DNA from: Homalodisca vitripennis
Lineage: Eukaryota; Arthropoda; Insecta; Hemiptera; Cicadellidae
NCBI RefSeq assembly: GCF_021130785.1
Contig: NC_060207.1
Span: 8,026,501 to 8,090,500, forward strand
Length of the DNA stretch: 64,000 nucleotides
Reading direction: 5' to 3'
Shown here: piece by piece, positions 35,401 to 44,795 of the stretch
Numbering within the stretch: position 1 is the first letter of the stretch
How the letters are laid out: every line of letters begins with the position of its first letter
The notes under the pieces: generated by a model
The model's database searches: none
What the model saw: the letters and a program-made list of their open reading frames with translations, nothing else
Told to the model about the DNA's origin: nothing
Program-made: the position numbers and the translations under genes

Positions 35401-37704
35401 TCAGAAAGACACTGGAAAGCTGGACAACTATGGCAGAATCTTGCTCCATGGAAAGGGTTATGACAGGTGGTTCGACAAGTCATTCACCCTCTGTATAGGC
35501 ACCAATGGCAGGGTGAGTCGTCTTTCATTTACTAGTAAAGTTTATCTTCTGTAGAACTGTTTCGTATTCTATACATAATATTTCCGTAATTATTTTGGGA
35601 ACTATTCTATGTATGTTTTCATCAATACAGATATTTACAATTTTTCTGTAAGTGTCTGATAGAAATTTGTGTTCTGTAGTCATTGTAAATCACATATCGT
35701 GTGTTTTCAATCAATGAAGAAATGTTAAATTTATTTATCAAAATTTCAAATGCATGATAAACAATAGAACAAAAGTAGGAGCCTCATTAATGAAATTTGG
35801 TTCCATTTCTATGTATAACTTCTTTTGACTTTTATTATTTATGATGCTTTAATACCTAATTTACTCTTTCAGATTGGGTTCAACGCTGAACATTCGTGGT
35901 GAGTAAACAATCAAAACAGTGATAAAGGTTAAACATACCAAGAAAAAAGTATGTATTACAGGCTAAAACATGGACAGAAATGAATTACCTAGAATAATGT
36001 AACATAAATGACAATATTTTTGTATAACTATGTAAATGTACATGTCCCATTCATTATATGTGTAAGTAAATAAGATTAAATGTATATACTAGCATGTATT
36101 CTACGTTTTCATATTTTTTTTAAAGTTTCACTCCCACAATCCAATGGTTACCAAAGTGAGCATTTATTTTTTAATAGTAAACTTTCTTAACCCTGATGTG
36201 TGTCGATCTTGTACTTGAGAGTTACATTACTATACGCTGTTCTTTTCAAAGAATACAGAAAAATTGTTGATCATAACTGAAACATTTGTTATATTCAGAG
36301 TCGTTCTCAAGCTATTTGACCTGTATTATAAACATAATTTAATTTTTCATAAAACAATAAAAAGGTTTTAATAACATTAGGGTTAACACTTTTAGTATAC
36401 TCGAAAATGAAAAATTAATTTCATAATTAAAAGAATTATGTATTCCTTGACTATATATTTTCTCTTGTCAATAAATTACCCTGTTATAGGAAAGGCGAAT
36501 TGATTAACTATTTTATTATTTTTTAATAGTAGGAACTATAATAGATAAAAATAAGGCTTTTTAATATGATTTAATTCAAATTCTTTATTGACATAACTTC
36601 AAGAAATGCAACAGCATCAGTTACATACCTGATATAATAATAGCGATTATTTCTGAATATTGTTTTCTTATCATGTCATACTAGTAGTAATCAGGGATAC
36701 CAACGTGGTCTGTCGGAGATAATCAACAAGAACATTTAAACTGGCTATGAACTATAAACTCAGTAATAATCTGTTGATATGAGTAGTAAAACACAGACAC
36801 TCACCAAGATAATGAGCTAGATGTATGCCAAGGTCATTCATTATCTTGCTGAATGATTTGTTTATGTACACTTCTAGAAATTACTATATTATGAAAATTA
36901 ACCAGTATAATTTAAATTTTATTCTATTATTTTTTTAAATTTCCATTTGTACGGCAATTAATGAATGAAACCAATTTAGTTTTTGAACCTGACTGTTTTC
37001 AAGAAATCAATGAAGAATAAACACAATATTAAATCCTCCTGATAGTTACCTGAGAAAAAATAAACAATGAATAAAGTCATTGAAATCCAAATTAGTATTT
37101 ATATTACAAAAATGCATTCTGACTGTAATCGTTGCTATGTTTCTTGTAGAAGTTGGACACAGTAAATGTCACAATATCCTAACCTCTGACTCGTGGCCTA
37201 TCTACCCCTACCTCTCCTTACCCTCCTAATCCTCGTTGACCCGGAATGATCTGGTGCTGGTTTCAGGGCAGATGCAGCCGTTCATGTCCCACTTCTGGGA
37301 GTACGTAGTGTCTGATGAAACCGTCAACATGGGGTAACTTGTCTCTCAGTCACTCTATCACTCTCTCTCTCTCTCCTTTCCCTCTCTTCTTTTTTTCAGT
37401 TCAAAGTTTTTCAGTTTGTCTCGAGCTGAACATTTAGCCAAAGTTGTATTTCATCTGAAATGTTGCACATTTTATATTACTGGTAAAGGCAGTATAAAGC
37501 TTAAACAGTCAATTTCTTCTGAGTTTATAATCCCTGAGATACTACTCAAAATAAATGTTCCGCTCGGACAGCAGATTTTTAGTTGTACGCTTAAGTTATT
37601 TGCAGTTTGGTGGCAGTTTGTTTACTTTTTCTTCACTTCAGGGCTGATGCGCCGGTAATGGGCCACTTGTGGGAGTATATCATTGGAACTGATATGGTCG
37701 AAGG
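20309..37704 (+). CDS. CPT1: Carnitine O-palmitoyltransferase 1, gene-level entry (3' part outside window)
   Basis: CPT1 moves long-chain acyl groups from CoA to carnitine at the mitochondrial outer membrane, the controlled step of fatty-acid entry for beta-oxidation. Exons found here give about 490 residues, against roughly 770-780 for the family. In order: an N-terminal regulatory stretch; two membrane segments (about residues 55-85 and 93-122) in exons 2 and 3; the GWMYEER linker; [15 protein letters not shown], close to the carnitine acyltransferase signature; [20 protein letters not shown]; and NAEHSW, whose His (about 469) is the catalytic base and matches His473 of human CPT1A. All introns found are GT-AG and phases agree, except where noted: the assembled exon 4 has two extra bases and alternative exon 11a has one. 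The C-terminal third was not found up to 64000. It is the single CPT1 gene of the insect type (Drosophila withered). Confidence 0.95.
20450..24264 (+). other. CPT1: CPT1 intron 1
   Basis: A GT-AG intron of 3815 bp. Two loosely similar segments start near 22487 and 22772 (both with GCATTCCAGAACAC), perhaps an old duplication. A perfect three-copy 141-bp array lies at 23175-23598. Nothing else recognised. Confidence 0.8.
23175..23597. repeat. Three perfect 141-bp tandem copies
   Basis: TGAATGCACAATTAATATG begins copies at 23175, 23316 and 23457, and the third ends at 23597. I see no difference between the copies, which implies a very recent duplication or an assembly-level repeat. It is inside CPT1 intron 1. 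Confidence 0.95.
24265..24395 (+). CDS. CPT1: CPT1 exon 2, first membrane segment
   Basis: Starts AATAACATAAAA after TTTCAG and ends CCCGA before GTAAGT: 43 codons plus 2 bases (phase 2). The residues around [16 protein letters not shown] form the first transmembrane helix, followed by [10 protein letters not shown]. Confidence 0.92.
24396..25670 (+). other. CPT1: CPT1 intron 2
   Basis: AT-rich GT-AG intron with no recognised element; it ends ATTGTTTCAG. Confidence 0.8.
25671..25780 (+). CDS. CPT1: CPT1 exon 3, second membrane segment
   Basis: The first base completes a Glu codon, then [20 protein letters not shown] and [12 protein letters not shown] follow. This is the second transmembrane helix and the entry to the cytosolic domain. 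It ends AAAG before GTGAGT, phase 1, so the next exon must supply two bases to make Gly. Confidence 0.92.
26846..27825. repeat. Minisatellite, 115-bp unit, 8 full copies
   Basis: AATCCTAGGTCAGCTCAAG recurs every 115 bases (26901, 27016, 27131, 27246, 27361, 27476, 27591, 27706). A degenerate start lies near 26846. One variable site (TAAAAGCCAG or TAAAAACCAG) alternates in the first copies and then fixes on AAAACC, so part of the array grew as a dimer. It lies in CPT1 intron 3. Confidence 0.95.
27833..28628 (-). pseudogene. Non-LTR retrotransposon (Jockey-like) reverse transcriptase fragment
   Basis: On the minus strand 28470-28099 reads a reverse transcriptase piece with [12 protein letters not shown] and the catalytic box YADD ([11 protein letters not shown]). 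A downstream piece at 28045-27863 ([15 protein letters not shown] and [18 protein letters not shown]) is the C-terminal part of the same protein, separated by a frame break. There is no endonuclease domain or 5' part. The fragment is wedged between the 115-bp array and the exon-4 array in CPT1 intron 3, opposite to the gene. Confidence 0.85.
28632..29721 (+). repeat. Tandem array of CPT1 exon 4 start with its 3' splice site, 138-bp unit
   Basis: Exon starts, each preceded by GTATGATTACAG, occur at 28754, 28892, 29029, 29169, 29307, 29446, 29584 and 29722; the last is the real exon. A truncated copy begins at 28632. The unit joins the first ~82 bases of exon 4 to a short stretch ending in the acceptor. 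Units are 137-140 bp. In the CPT1 frame each copy reads GWMYEER to [10 protein letters not shown] and then meets a stop, so an upstream copy joined to exon 3 would truncate the protein. Copies starting 29029, 29307 and 29722 have two extra bases in the GAGAGAG tract. Confidence 0.93.
29722..29890 (+). CDS. CPT1: CPT1 exon 4, start of the cytosolic domain; assembled with a +2 shift
   Basis: It encodes the GWMYEER linker, [20 protein letters not shown] and [15 protein letters not shown], and ends AGG before GTAACG (phase 0). The length is 169, where 167 would fit the phases of exons 3 and 5. The excess is one GA in GAAGAGAGAGAGGACG; five sister copies in the array have the shorter, in-frame tract. 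As assembled, splicing from exon 3 gives a frameshift and early stop. This may be a real allele, array exchange or an assembly fault. Confidence 0.88.
29891..30753 (+). other. CPT1: CPT1 intron 4
   Basis: GT-AG intron ending AATGTTTCAG. It contains a SINE remnant. An open frame at 30164-30496 overlaps the SINE and resembles no family. Confidence 0.75.
30165..30250 (-). mobile_element. tRNA-derived SINE remnant (minus strand)
   Basis: The minus strand shows a degraded tRNA-like head with B box GGTACAAATCC (complement at 30178-30188), flanked by CTGTCTATGATC. It resembles the head of the SINEs near 19413 and 48543 but has diverged. Confidence 0.5.
30754..30875 (+). CDS. CPT1: CPT1 exon 5
   Basis: Reads [20 protein letters not shown] to [10 protein letters not shown] and ends TCATG before GTAAGG (40 codons plus 2 bases). 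YLRSVRPL is a strongly conserved CPT1 block. Confidence 0.94.
30962..31163 (+). CDS. CPT1: CPT1 exon 6
   Basis: Follows an 86-bp intron. The first base completes Trp, then [34 protein letters not shown] and [16 protein letters not shown] follow. This is a highly conserved part of the acyltransferase fold. It ends GAACCA before GTAGGT, phase 0. Confidence 0.95.
31372..31571 (+). CDS. CPT1: CPT1 exon 7
   Basis: Starts ATATTGATCCAAGG after TTACAG. Reads [20 protein letters not shown] and [19 protein letters not shown], the conserved core of carnitine acyltransferases. It ends AT before GTAAGC (phase 2). Confidence 0.95.
31572..32434 (+). other. CPT1: CPT1 intron 7
   Basis: AT-rich GT-AG intron ending GTTTTTAG; no recognised element. 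Confidence 0.8.
32435..32639 (+). CDS. CPT1: CPT1 exon 8
   Basis: Reads [33 protein letters not shown] and [18 protein letters not shown], matching the LTAGDR and DAVEKAAF blocks of vertebrate CPT1. It ends GATGAG before GTTAGT, phase 0. Confidence 0.95.
32941..34213. repeat. Minisatellite, 46-bp unit, ~27 copies
   Basis: The unit is built on TTCACCCAGTCAGTGAGTCG followed by CGGTGCTCTGCTTCATAAGT and TATGG. Most copies are 46 bp; copies with TATGTGG are 47. Later copies more often have CATATGTTATGTGG, so variant blocks are clustered. There are no unique spacers, so this is not a CRISPR array. It lies in CPT1 intron 8. Confidence 0.97.
34765..35085. mobile_element. Foldback insertion with hammerhead-like arms, 11-bp target duplication
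   Basis: The arms 34765-34864 and 34949-35048 are inverted copies of about 100 bp around an ~84-bp spacer. The insertion with a 37-bp tail is bracketed by TTCAGGAGATT at 34754-34764 and 35086-35096, a likely target-site duplication. Each arm carries CTGAAGA, a hairpin GAAATC/GATTTC, GAAA and the self-complementary ATGTACAT before C: the order of the hammerhead ribozyme core, with one extra U after CUGAAGA. Hammerheads are known in the terminal repeats of Penelope-like retroelements. It has no coding capacity. Confidence 0.7.
35405..35512 (+). CDS. CPT1: CPT1 exon 9
   Basis: Exactly 36 codons. Reads [20 protein letters not shown] and [16 protein letters not shown], equal to the [16 protein letters not shown] block in human CPT1A. 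It starts after TTTCAG and ends AGG before GTGAGT. Confidence 0.95.
35873..35898 (+). CDS. CPT1: CPT1 exon 10, micro-exon with the catalytic histidine
   Basis: Only 26 bases: IGFNAEHS plus two bases of Trp. The His of NAEHSW is the general base of all carnitine acyltransferases. The 3' splice site is TTACTCTTTCAG and the donor is GTGAGT. It sets phase 2 for the following alternative exon. Confidence 0.93.
35899..37266 (+). other. CPT1: CPT1 intron 10
   Basis: AT-rich intron before the alternative exon pair; no repeat unit recognised. The acceptor side is TGGTTTCAG. Confidence 0.75.
37267..37333 (+). CDS. CPT1: CPT1 alternative exon 11a, with a one-base excess
   Basis: Starts after GGTTTCAG and ends AACATGGG before GTAACT. 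It resembles exon 11b: after an ADAAV-like start in one frame the rest reads [17 protein letters not shown] in another. The length is 67, where 66 would keep frame with exons 10 and 12. The break is in GCCGTTCATG near 37282. It is therefore a duplicate of exon 11b, either broken or carrying a sequencing insertion. Mutually exclusive exons at this place are known for the Drosophila CPT1 gene. Confidence 0.78.
37642..37704 (+). CDS. CPT1: CPT1 alternative exon 11b
   Basis: 63 bases, in frame with exon 10: it completes Trp and reads [20 protein letters not shown], then two bases of Gly before GTAAAT. It follows the catalytic His directly and matches ADAPIVAHLWEYVMSIDS of human CPT1A. It exits in the same phase as 11a (if that is read in frame), so the two can replace each other. 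Confidence 0.93.
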
Positions 37705-39630
37705 GTAAATATTAACTAATTGATACCTAAACCTACACTAACAAGATGCAGTCTCCACATTACAAGTCTATTAGATTACTTGTGAGTGAGTGCTGTTTGA
37801 GAAAAGGTCCAAAGAGCGATCTTCATCTTGTTTCAATTGAGTGATGTGGAAAACAGAGACAAAAATGTTTGATAAGCACAAATATTTATTGTTATTATTG
37901 ATTAGCCTATGATAAAAACAATTATTAAAATATTATATTGCGTTACGTAAGAACTATTATTCAAGCATTCAGTGATACAAGGCATTAAAAAACTTATGTA
38001 CTTAGCTTGAAATTACCGTACATGAGGCCTCCTCTTGTTTTCCACTTCACAGTTTTTATATTGTTGTGTGTTTTGGTTTACTATGTATGATTAATACTTA
38101 ACATTTAATTGTTATTATTACAAAAAGATTGCAGTTTACTTTTTAAGACATTAAGTAAGGAACATTTTATTAGAATAACAAAGTTGAGATATATCAGCTA
38201 AAACAAGGATAACGGATCTTATCTCTCCGCTCATGTATTGGGTTGTGGTTTCTTCACTATTCAGTTGTTAGAGGAGTAATAAATGTAGTATGCAATTTTT
38301 TATTACTTGCTCGAACAGCAAATAATTGGATTCTTTTGGATATGGTTTTGTGATCTATTTAATCCAATGGCGTATATTGCCCATAATCAGTTGACGCCGG
38401 CTTAATTACCGATGGCTCTGCTTATCATTTTAACTTTGTAATTATGGAGTAGAAAAATATTCCCGATATACATTTTTTTTTTGCATTTGTCTATACTATT
38501 ATATCGATGGTCTGTTAAAATGTAGCATGTTCAATTTTGAAGCTGGTCGACTCTCAAAATCGATTGTTGAGTCGTCTGTTGATTGTTTGTTTTCATTAGT
38601 CGCCGTCTGAAATGGTGTCGTGGTAAAATGATGTTGTTCTTTTCTGAAAGTTTTAGTAACTTTGTGGAGAAACATACTCAATGAAAGTAAAAATGAAGTG
38701 CGTGATGGTAACTTTTGAGTGAAAGTGACGATGAAGAAATTTAAGACAATTATGTTACAAGGCCTATTCTTTATACTGGTGGCCAAAGCAAGCTAATGAA
38801 CCACATAATTTTATTTTTAGTGGAAGATCTGGTATAATTCCAGTTTTTACTAGGCAACTAAATACTTAAAATATAAGATAGTAAAATAAAATTTATCATG
38901 TCACAAGGTTGTTTAGTATTTTTAATTGACTTTAAGCAACCACACAATGATTTCCATTGTTAAAAGAAAAAATAATTTCGGTACCTGATGGTAAAAAAAT
39001 TTTAATTTTAATTATTTTTTTTTTAGGGTAATTGATCTTGTGTGGCAAAATGTTAGTTCTTTTCTGTCAACCAGTAACAAACCAAAGTTTGCAGAGCATC
39101 TGTATCCCAGACCTCTAAATTTAGGTAAAGACTGAATCAAGACTATACATGACATAGTTTTTAGTATGTTTGAGGTTAAGTGAATCCTCAAACTGTTGAC
39201 TAACATTACAGATTCTTGGAATTAATTTTTTCTTGAATCATTATTGAAAGAATAATCAATATTTGAATCCTATTTCCTCCTTTCCAATTACTGAAACAGG
39301 GTCGAATACTAAATAAGATTAGCAAAATTTTTGTCTCATACATAATAAACTTGCAAGGATTATACTCGAGGTGGATCGATACAAACAAAATTTAATTCCG
39401 ATACAGAAATTGTGGTCTTGATTCGAATTCGATGCCATTTCCCATTTTATTTGTAACTAAGAATGTAACAAGGTAATTGGTTTTCTTGATATACAAATTT
39501 CAACATATGAAACATACATATATCCTTATAGATGTCATATTTATAAAACTACATAAATTATGAAATTTACAAAATAAGCAGTATTCTGTTTGTTTTCTGC
39601 CAAGATGTGAACGCAAAGTAATGCATGAAT

Positions 39631-39632
<2 letters not shown>
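37705..39632. other. Non-coding sequence downstream of exon 11b
   Basis: Presumed next CPT1 intron. No later CPT1 exon and no repeat unit is recognised; several open frames here have no family resemblance. Confidence 0.5.

Positions 39633-39665
<33 letters not shown>
39633..39665. repeat. CA dinucleotide microsatellite
   Basis: About 16 CA units, followed by TATATATG. Confidence 0.95.
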
Positions 39666-39670
<5 letters not shown>

Positions 39671-39905
39671 GTAGTAGTAACATAACAAAACCATTTTGCT
39701 TTTTACATTCTTATAGTAAATAGGAACTGCAAGTTAAATATTATTTACAAAAAGTGTTAATTTGGCTGTCTATCTACATGTTTTAATAGAAAAAGTATAA
39801 TAAAAACACATCCATACAATCAGTAATTTGTGTGTACTACTGATAAAATGTCGTCCACAAATAAAAACAACATGGTGTGGCGATGTATGAACACAAGCAT
39901 AAAAT

Positions 39906-40004
39906 CCCCCCCCCCACCCCCCCCCCCCCCCACCCCCCCCCCCCCCCACCCCCCCCCCCCCCCACCCCCCCCCCCCCCCACCCCCCCCCCCCCCCACCCC
40001 CCCC
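39906..40004. repeat. (C)9-15 A cytosine-tract array
   Basis: Runs of 9-15 C separated by single A, several of them about 15 bases apart. The minus strand is thus a string of long G runs, able to form G-quadruplexes; the plus strand could form i-motifs. Run lengths are hard to sequence. Proline- or glycine-rich frames here are artefacts. Confidence 0.9.
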
Positions 40005-40005
40005 A

Positions 40006-40247
40006 ACGAGTATGTATCTGCTTGTTAAGGGCCCATATAGATACAGAATAACACTGTCTCCCAGTTCGGTAGTTGTCTTCGCCTCTTGTCTCATATACGA
40101 GTATGTATCTGCTTGTTCAGGGCCCATATAGATACAACAGAATAACACTGTCTCCCAGTTCGGTAGTTGTCTTCGCATCTTGTCCTCATATACGAGTATG
40201 TATCTGCTTGTTTAAGTGCCCCATATAGATACAGAATAACACTGTGC
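40006..40247. repeat. 91-bp minisatellite, left part
   Basis: About 2.6 copies of a unit starting GAGTATGTATCTGCTTGTTC and containing GGGCCCATATAGATAC and CCCAGTTCGGTAGTTGTC. It is interrupted by a LINE fragment from 40248 and resumes at 41257. Confidence 0.93.
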
Positions 40248-41256
40248 TTCAAAGGAAAAACTACACAAGATTTGGAAATCACATCATTTGTGGAACTGAC
40301 TTCATGCATTCAGTATTTTACTGACAGGAATTTGAAAACGAACCAATCAAAATCAAATGTCATCAATTTTCATTTCTGCCTAAGACCCAAGGGAATAATT
40401 TGCAAGGCAACCTGCTGTATTTTGTGGACGATGTCCCTTTTAGAGGAAACTGGATCCAACGAAATTCCTGGAGATGTACATTGATCAAGGTCTGACCTGG
40501 GACGACCACGTTAACAATAATATGTGCTAGAATTACTTCTGGCATATTTTGCCTTGCGAAGCCTAGCTAAATACTGTTTTCCCCTGAAGTCTTAAATGAC
40601 GTCATATTTCGGTCTCATATATCCGCACTTTGCGTATGGCTTGAGACTGTGGGGGGGCTGTGCCAAACACAAGATGGAACGCGTTTTTAGGCTTCAAAAA
40701 AAGGCAATTAGAATTATTGCAAAGTTGAGTTACAGAGAGTCGTGTAGAGACTCTTTTAGGGAGCTGGGTTTGCTGACATTGCCCTTTCTCTATATGTTTT
40801 CATGTGATCCTGTACTGTCAATCGAAGTGCACTTTAGTCCGGGGCAGGACTTTTCATCAGTATGAAACTAGAGCCAGGGACAACTTTAGAGTCCATAGTC
40901 ATAGACTGGCGGTATCTCAGCATTTACCGCATCAGGTTGGCGTCGGCCTTAATCAACAAGCTCCCTGAAAGTGTAAAAAATGTAACTAATCAAATCCAAT
41001 TCAAAACTCGTCTCAAATGCCTGTTGGTGTCAAAAGCATTTTATTCGCTAGAGGAGTGGATGAGTCGCTGGGATATCTAAAAATATCTTAAATTACCAAA
41101 ATTTAAAATCTGGATCCAAAGATAGTGTGAATGAGTGAAATGTAAGTCTGACTGTGTGTGAGTGTGTAGAGTATTTGCTGTTTGAATATATGACGACTGC
41201 TATAACAATGTTATATATTGTCTAAAAGCAATAAAGAAATGATTTGATTTGATATG
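40248..41256 (+). pseudogene. 5'-truncated Jockey-like LINE inserted in the 91-bp array
   Basis: The plus strand carries the C-terminal part of a reverse transcriptase protein in broken frames: 40596-40865 reads YFGLIYPHFAYGLRLWGG and RVFRLQKKAIRIIAKLSYRE; 40862-41080 reads on to LINKLPESVKN and LECLLVSKAF-like sequence. The 3' end AATAAAGAAATGATTTGATT with a GATTT tail marks the LINE terminus. ACTGT stands on both sides of the insert and may be a short target duplication. The protein type matches the fragment in CPT1 intron 3. Confidence 0.85.
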
Positions 41257-42453
41257 ACTGTCTTCCCAGTTCGGTAGTTGTCTTCGCCTCTTGTCTCATA
41301 TACGAGTATGTATCTGCTTGTTCAGGGCCCATATAGATACAGTATAACACTGTCTCCCAGTTCGGTAGTTTGTCTTCGCCTCTTGTCTCATATACGAGTA
41401 TGTATCTGCTTGTTAAGGGCCCATATAGATACAGAATAACACTGTCCCCCAGTTCGGTAGTTGTCTTCGCCTCTTGTCTCATATACGAGTATGTATCTGC
41501 TTGTTCAGGGCCCATATAGATACAGAATAACACTGTCTCCCAGTTCGGTAGTTGTCTTCGCCTCTTGTCTCCTATACGAGTATGTATCTGCTTGTTCAGG
41601 GCCCATATAGATACAGAATAACACTGTCTCCCAGTTCGGTAGTTGTCTTCGCCTCTTGTCTCATATACGAGTATGTATCTGCTTGTTCAGGGCCCATATA
41701 GATACAGAATAACACTGTCTCCCAGTTCGGTAGTTGTCTCTGCCTCTTGTCTCATATACGATTATGTATCTGCTTGTTCAGGGCCCATATAGATACAGAA
41801 TAACACTGTCTCCCAGTTCGGTAGTTGTCTTCCGCCTCTTGTCTCATATACGAGTATGTATCTGCTTGTTCAGGGCCCATATAGATACAGAATAACACTG
41901 TCTCCCAGTTTCGGTAGTTGTCTCTGCCTCTTGTCTCCTATACGAGTATGTATCTGCTTGTTCAGGGTCCATATAGATACAGAATAACACTGTCTCCCAG
42001 TTTCGGTAGTTGTCTCTGCCTCTTGTCTCCTATACGAGTATGTATCTGCTTGTTCAGGGCCCATATAGATACAGAATAACACTGTCTCCCAGTTCGGTAG
42101 TTGTCTTCGCCTCTTGTCTCATATACGAGTATGTATCTGCTTGTTCAGGGCCCATATAGATACAGAATAACACTGTCTCCCAGTTCGGTAGTTGTCTTCG
42201 CCTCTTGTCTCATATACGAGTATGTATCTGCTTGTTCAGGGCCCATATAGATACAGAATAACACTGTCTCCCAGTTCGGTAGTTGTCTTCGCCTCTTGTC
42301 TCATATACGAGTATGTATCTGCTTGTTCAGGGCCCATATAGATACAGAATAACACTGTCTCCCAGTTCGGTAGTTGTCTTCCGCCTCTTGTCTCATATAC
42401 GAGTATGTATCTGCTTGTTCAGGGCCCATACAGATACAGAATAACACTGTCTC
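41257..42453. repeat. 91-bp minisatellite, right part
   Basis: About 13 copies of the same 91-bp unit, with small variants (GTCTTCGCC, GTCTCTGCC, GTCTTCCGCC). It ends at ACACTGTCTCC where unrelated AT-rich sequence starts. Confidence 0.95.
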
Positions 42454-44795
42454 CAAATTGTAGTAATTCGGAGGAACCAACAGTTAAAATTATCTTTTTT
42501 TATTTTTTTTTATGGAAATTCTTTGATACTCGTGTTTTTATTATTTTGAAAAAAGAATGAATGCTCTCAAAACACGTTTATATTGTATGTGTATTACTAA
42601 CGTATGATTTTACTTTCTTAAGCTAAATTCTAATAATATTAGTTATATATAATCAAGATTCGCAATAAACGATACAATTCGTTATTAAAATTTTCCTCAA
42701 CCATAAATAGACTACCAAGCCGGTTATCTGCAACATCGATTTAGGAACTAATATAAAACTGTACTTGTGGATTATCCCGGATGTAAAATTAAATGTACAC
42801 GAGTAGTTGTATTAAATTAATCGCTGAGTTAGATGTGTAATAAGTTTAAGCAAGATGAAACACGATCTCAACAGCTGCACATCATATTGTATCATTATTA
42901 ACATGTGAATAGGAAAACTGAGTAAATCTCTGTGAAGCAAACGTAAAGGTCAAGGTCATGTATAAATTACTGAAGTACAGCTGAACATTATTTAGCTATT
43001 ATAGAGCACTAGCCAGGGCAGCCAACCTCGCAGAATGGAACAAGACAAATGCCTCATTAATAAGGTATTTGGCCACATGCCAACGTTACGTTGTCGCTGA
43101 AGTCGCCAGTGCGTATAATTACCGTTATATATCTGCCTCACATTATGTTACTGTGGATTAAATTATGTTTCTTGGCATTCGAGTTTTGCAAGCGATATCG
43201 TTTCTGAAATTACTACAAAAACTTTGATGCTAAAGGTTTATAGACTATTGATGCTTACAAGTTATTAAAATTGATATTTGTCGTTGCCAACTTTACAATT
43301 CTCGGGCATCGGCATATTGTCTTCTCTTATCCGTGGAAGATAAACAATGCCTGTTTTATTGTATTACATTCCAAAATGTAACTTGCATCGCCTTATTCGA
43401 TAATTATGTAAAATAATTTGGGTTTCATACAAACGTTCACACACATTGAAATTTACATTTAATACATTTCCTTAAACACGATCTCATATTGACTGCATGT
43501 AGTACTTATTTTATATTCAAGTAAATACTCCAGTGACTCATCATGAATTCTTCAATAGAGTACTGGAAACAATGCCATTTAGATCTCTGTTGGCGATTGA
43601 GAATAATACAATTTATGCCACGATATCCCTGGCTTATAAACGACACCTTTAGTTTATACTTAAATTCGATGACCATGATTGCATTCATTCGTATACTAGT
43701 ATCATATGAACCAAATAGTGTACCATGAAACCGAATAATATTTTAATTAACTTAAGATTATTTCAAAAATAGAGAGCATAACAACATAACATAAAAAATC
43801 CTTCATTGAATTATTGATAATTATTAATAAATATATTTTGCGGAAAGATATGAATTGAACCATAAATTTGCATTTTATTCTGTTGAAAACTTTGTTTTAT
43901 AAGAAACTAACAGGTAATCGCGACTTTTGCACGCAATATCGTAGGCTTTGCACGCAATCTCGTAGGTTTTACACGCAATATCGTAGGCTTTGCACGCAAT
44001 GTTATACGCTTTGCACGCGTATCAGCAATTCTGGTTAGAATGAATTATAGTACTATAGAACTAAATAGTATGTTTGTTTTCATATCTAATACTTAATATT
44101 TGTTACAAATGTACAGTTAAAAAGATATTTTTGCTTAAAAATTTAATCTCCATATCTGGATATTATATCACCCCTGTGTTCAAGAGTGGTTCCAGAAATG
44201 GTTGAAATAAGATAAGTGTTGTTACTTTCAAGCTTACTCTATGTTTTCACGCTATAAATGTAAATAAATTGAAAATAGTGGGTTAAATTAGTTAAACATC
44301 ATATGGTTGTGCTGTCGTATAACACTGTTTAGACATAACATTTGACTACATTTAACAGACCCTTTCTATTGATCTGTAGCAACTTTAGAGACCAGTGGGA
44401 TGACTTGGAATATATATTATTATAGCCTATATTCATACCTGGGACCCTAAGGATTTTCAAGTAAGATTTCAGTACAATCGGTTAAATAGGTTACGCGTGA
44501 ACGCAAAACATACAAGCAAAAGTCACTTTTACATTTATAATATTATTAAAGTAACAATAATATGATTTTGAGAAAAGATCTCTATTTAAACATAAATTTA
44601 CATTTAATTCTGTTTTTAAGTTTGTTTGATAAGAAATGGACAAATGTAATTCTCCCCGCATCGCCTAGTACTTTAATCGTTGGAGGCAGATGAGCTGATG
44701 GGGTTTTATAAAGGAATCGATGTGTCAGCATCAGGAGCTATTACGGTGTACAAAACATGTAAAAGTTTAGATACGTTTTGGATATAAAGAGTTAG
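42454..44795. other. Non-coding sequence with a short tandem repeat
   Basis: Mostly unremarkable AT-rich DNA. A ~24-bp unit (TCGTAGGCTTTGCACGCAA) is repeated about four times at 43930-44025. A repeat tail like the one near 14640 occurs at about 44480-44560. Confidence 0.55.

Larger units (their letters stand above)
32640..35404 (+). other. CPT1: CPT1 intron 8
   Basis: Holds the 46-bp minisatellite and a hammerhead-like foldback insertion. The remainder (34214-34764 and 35097-35404) shows nothing recognisable. Confidence 0.8.

Noticed and set aside
39770..40178. Glycine- and proline-rich open frames
   Set aside because: They are translations of the (C)nA array and the 91-bp minisatellite in several frames and both strands.
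43016..43120. Possible later CPT1 exon (alanine-rich frame near GCCAGGGCAGCC)
   Set aside because: The translation does not match any CPT1 block and lacks a convincing 3' splice site and frame.
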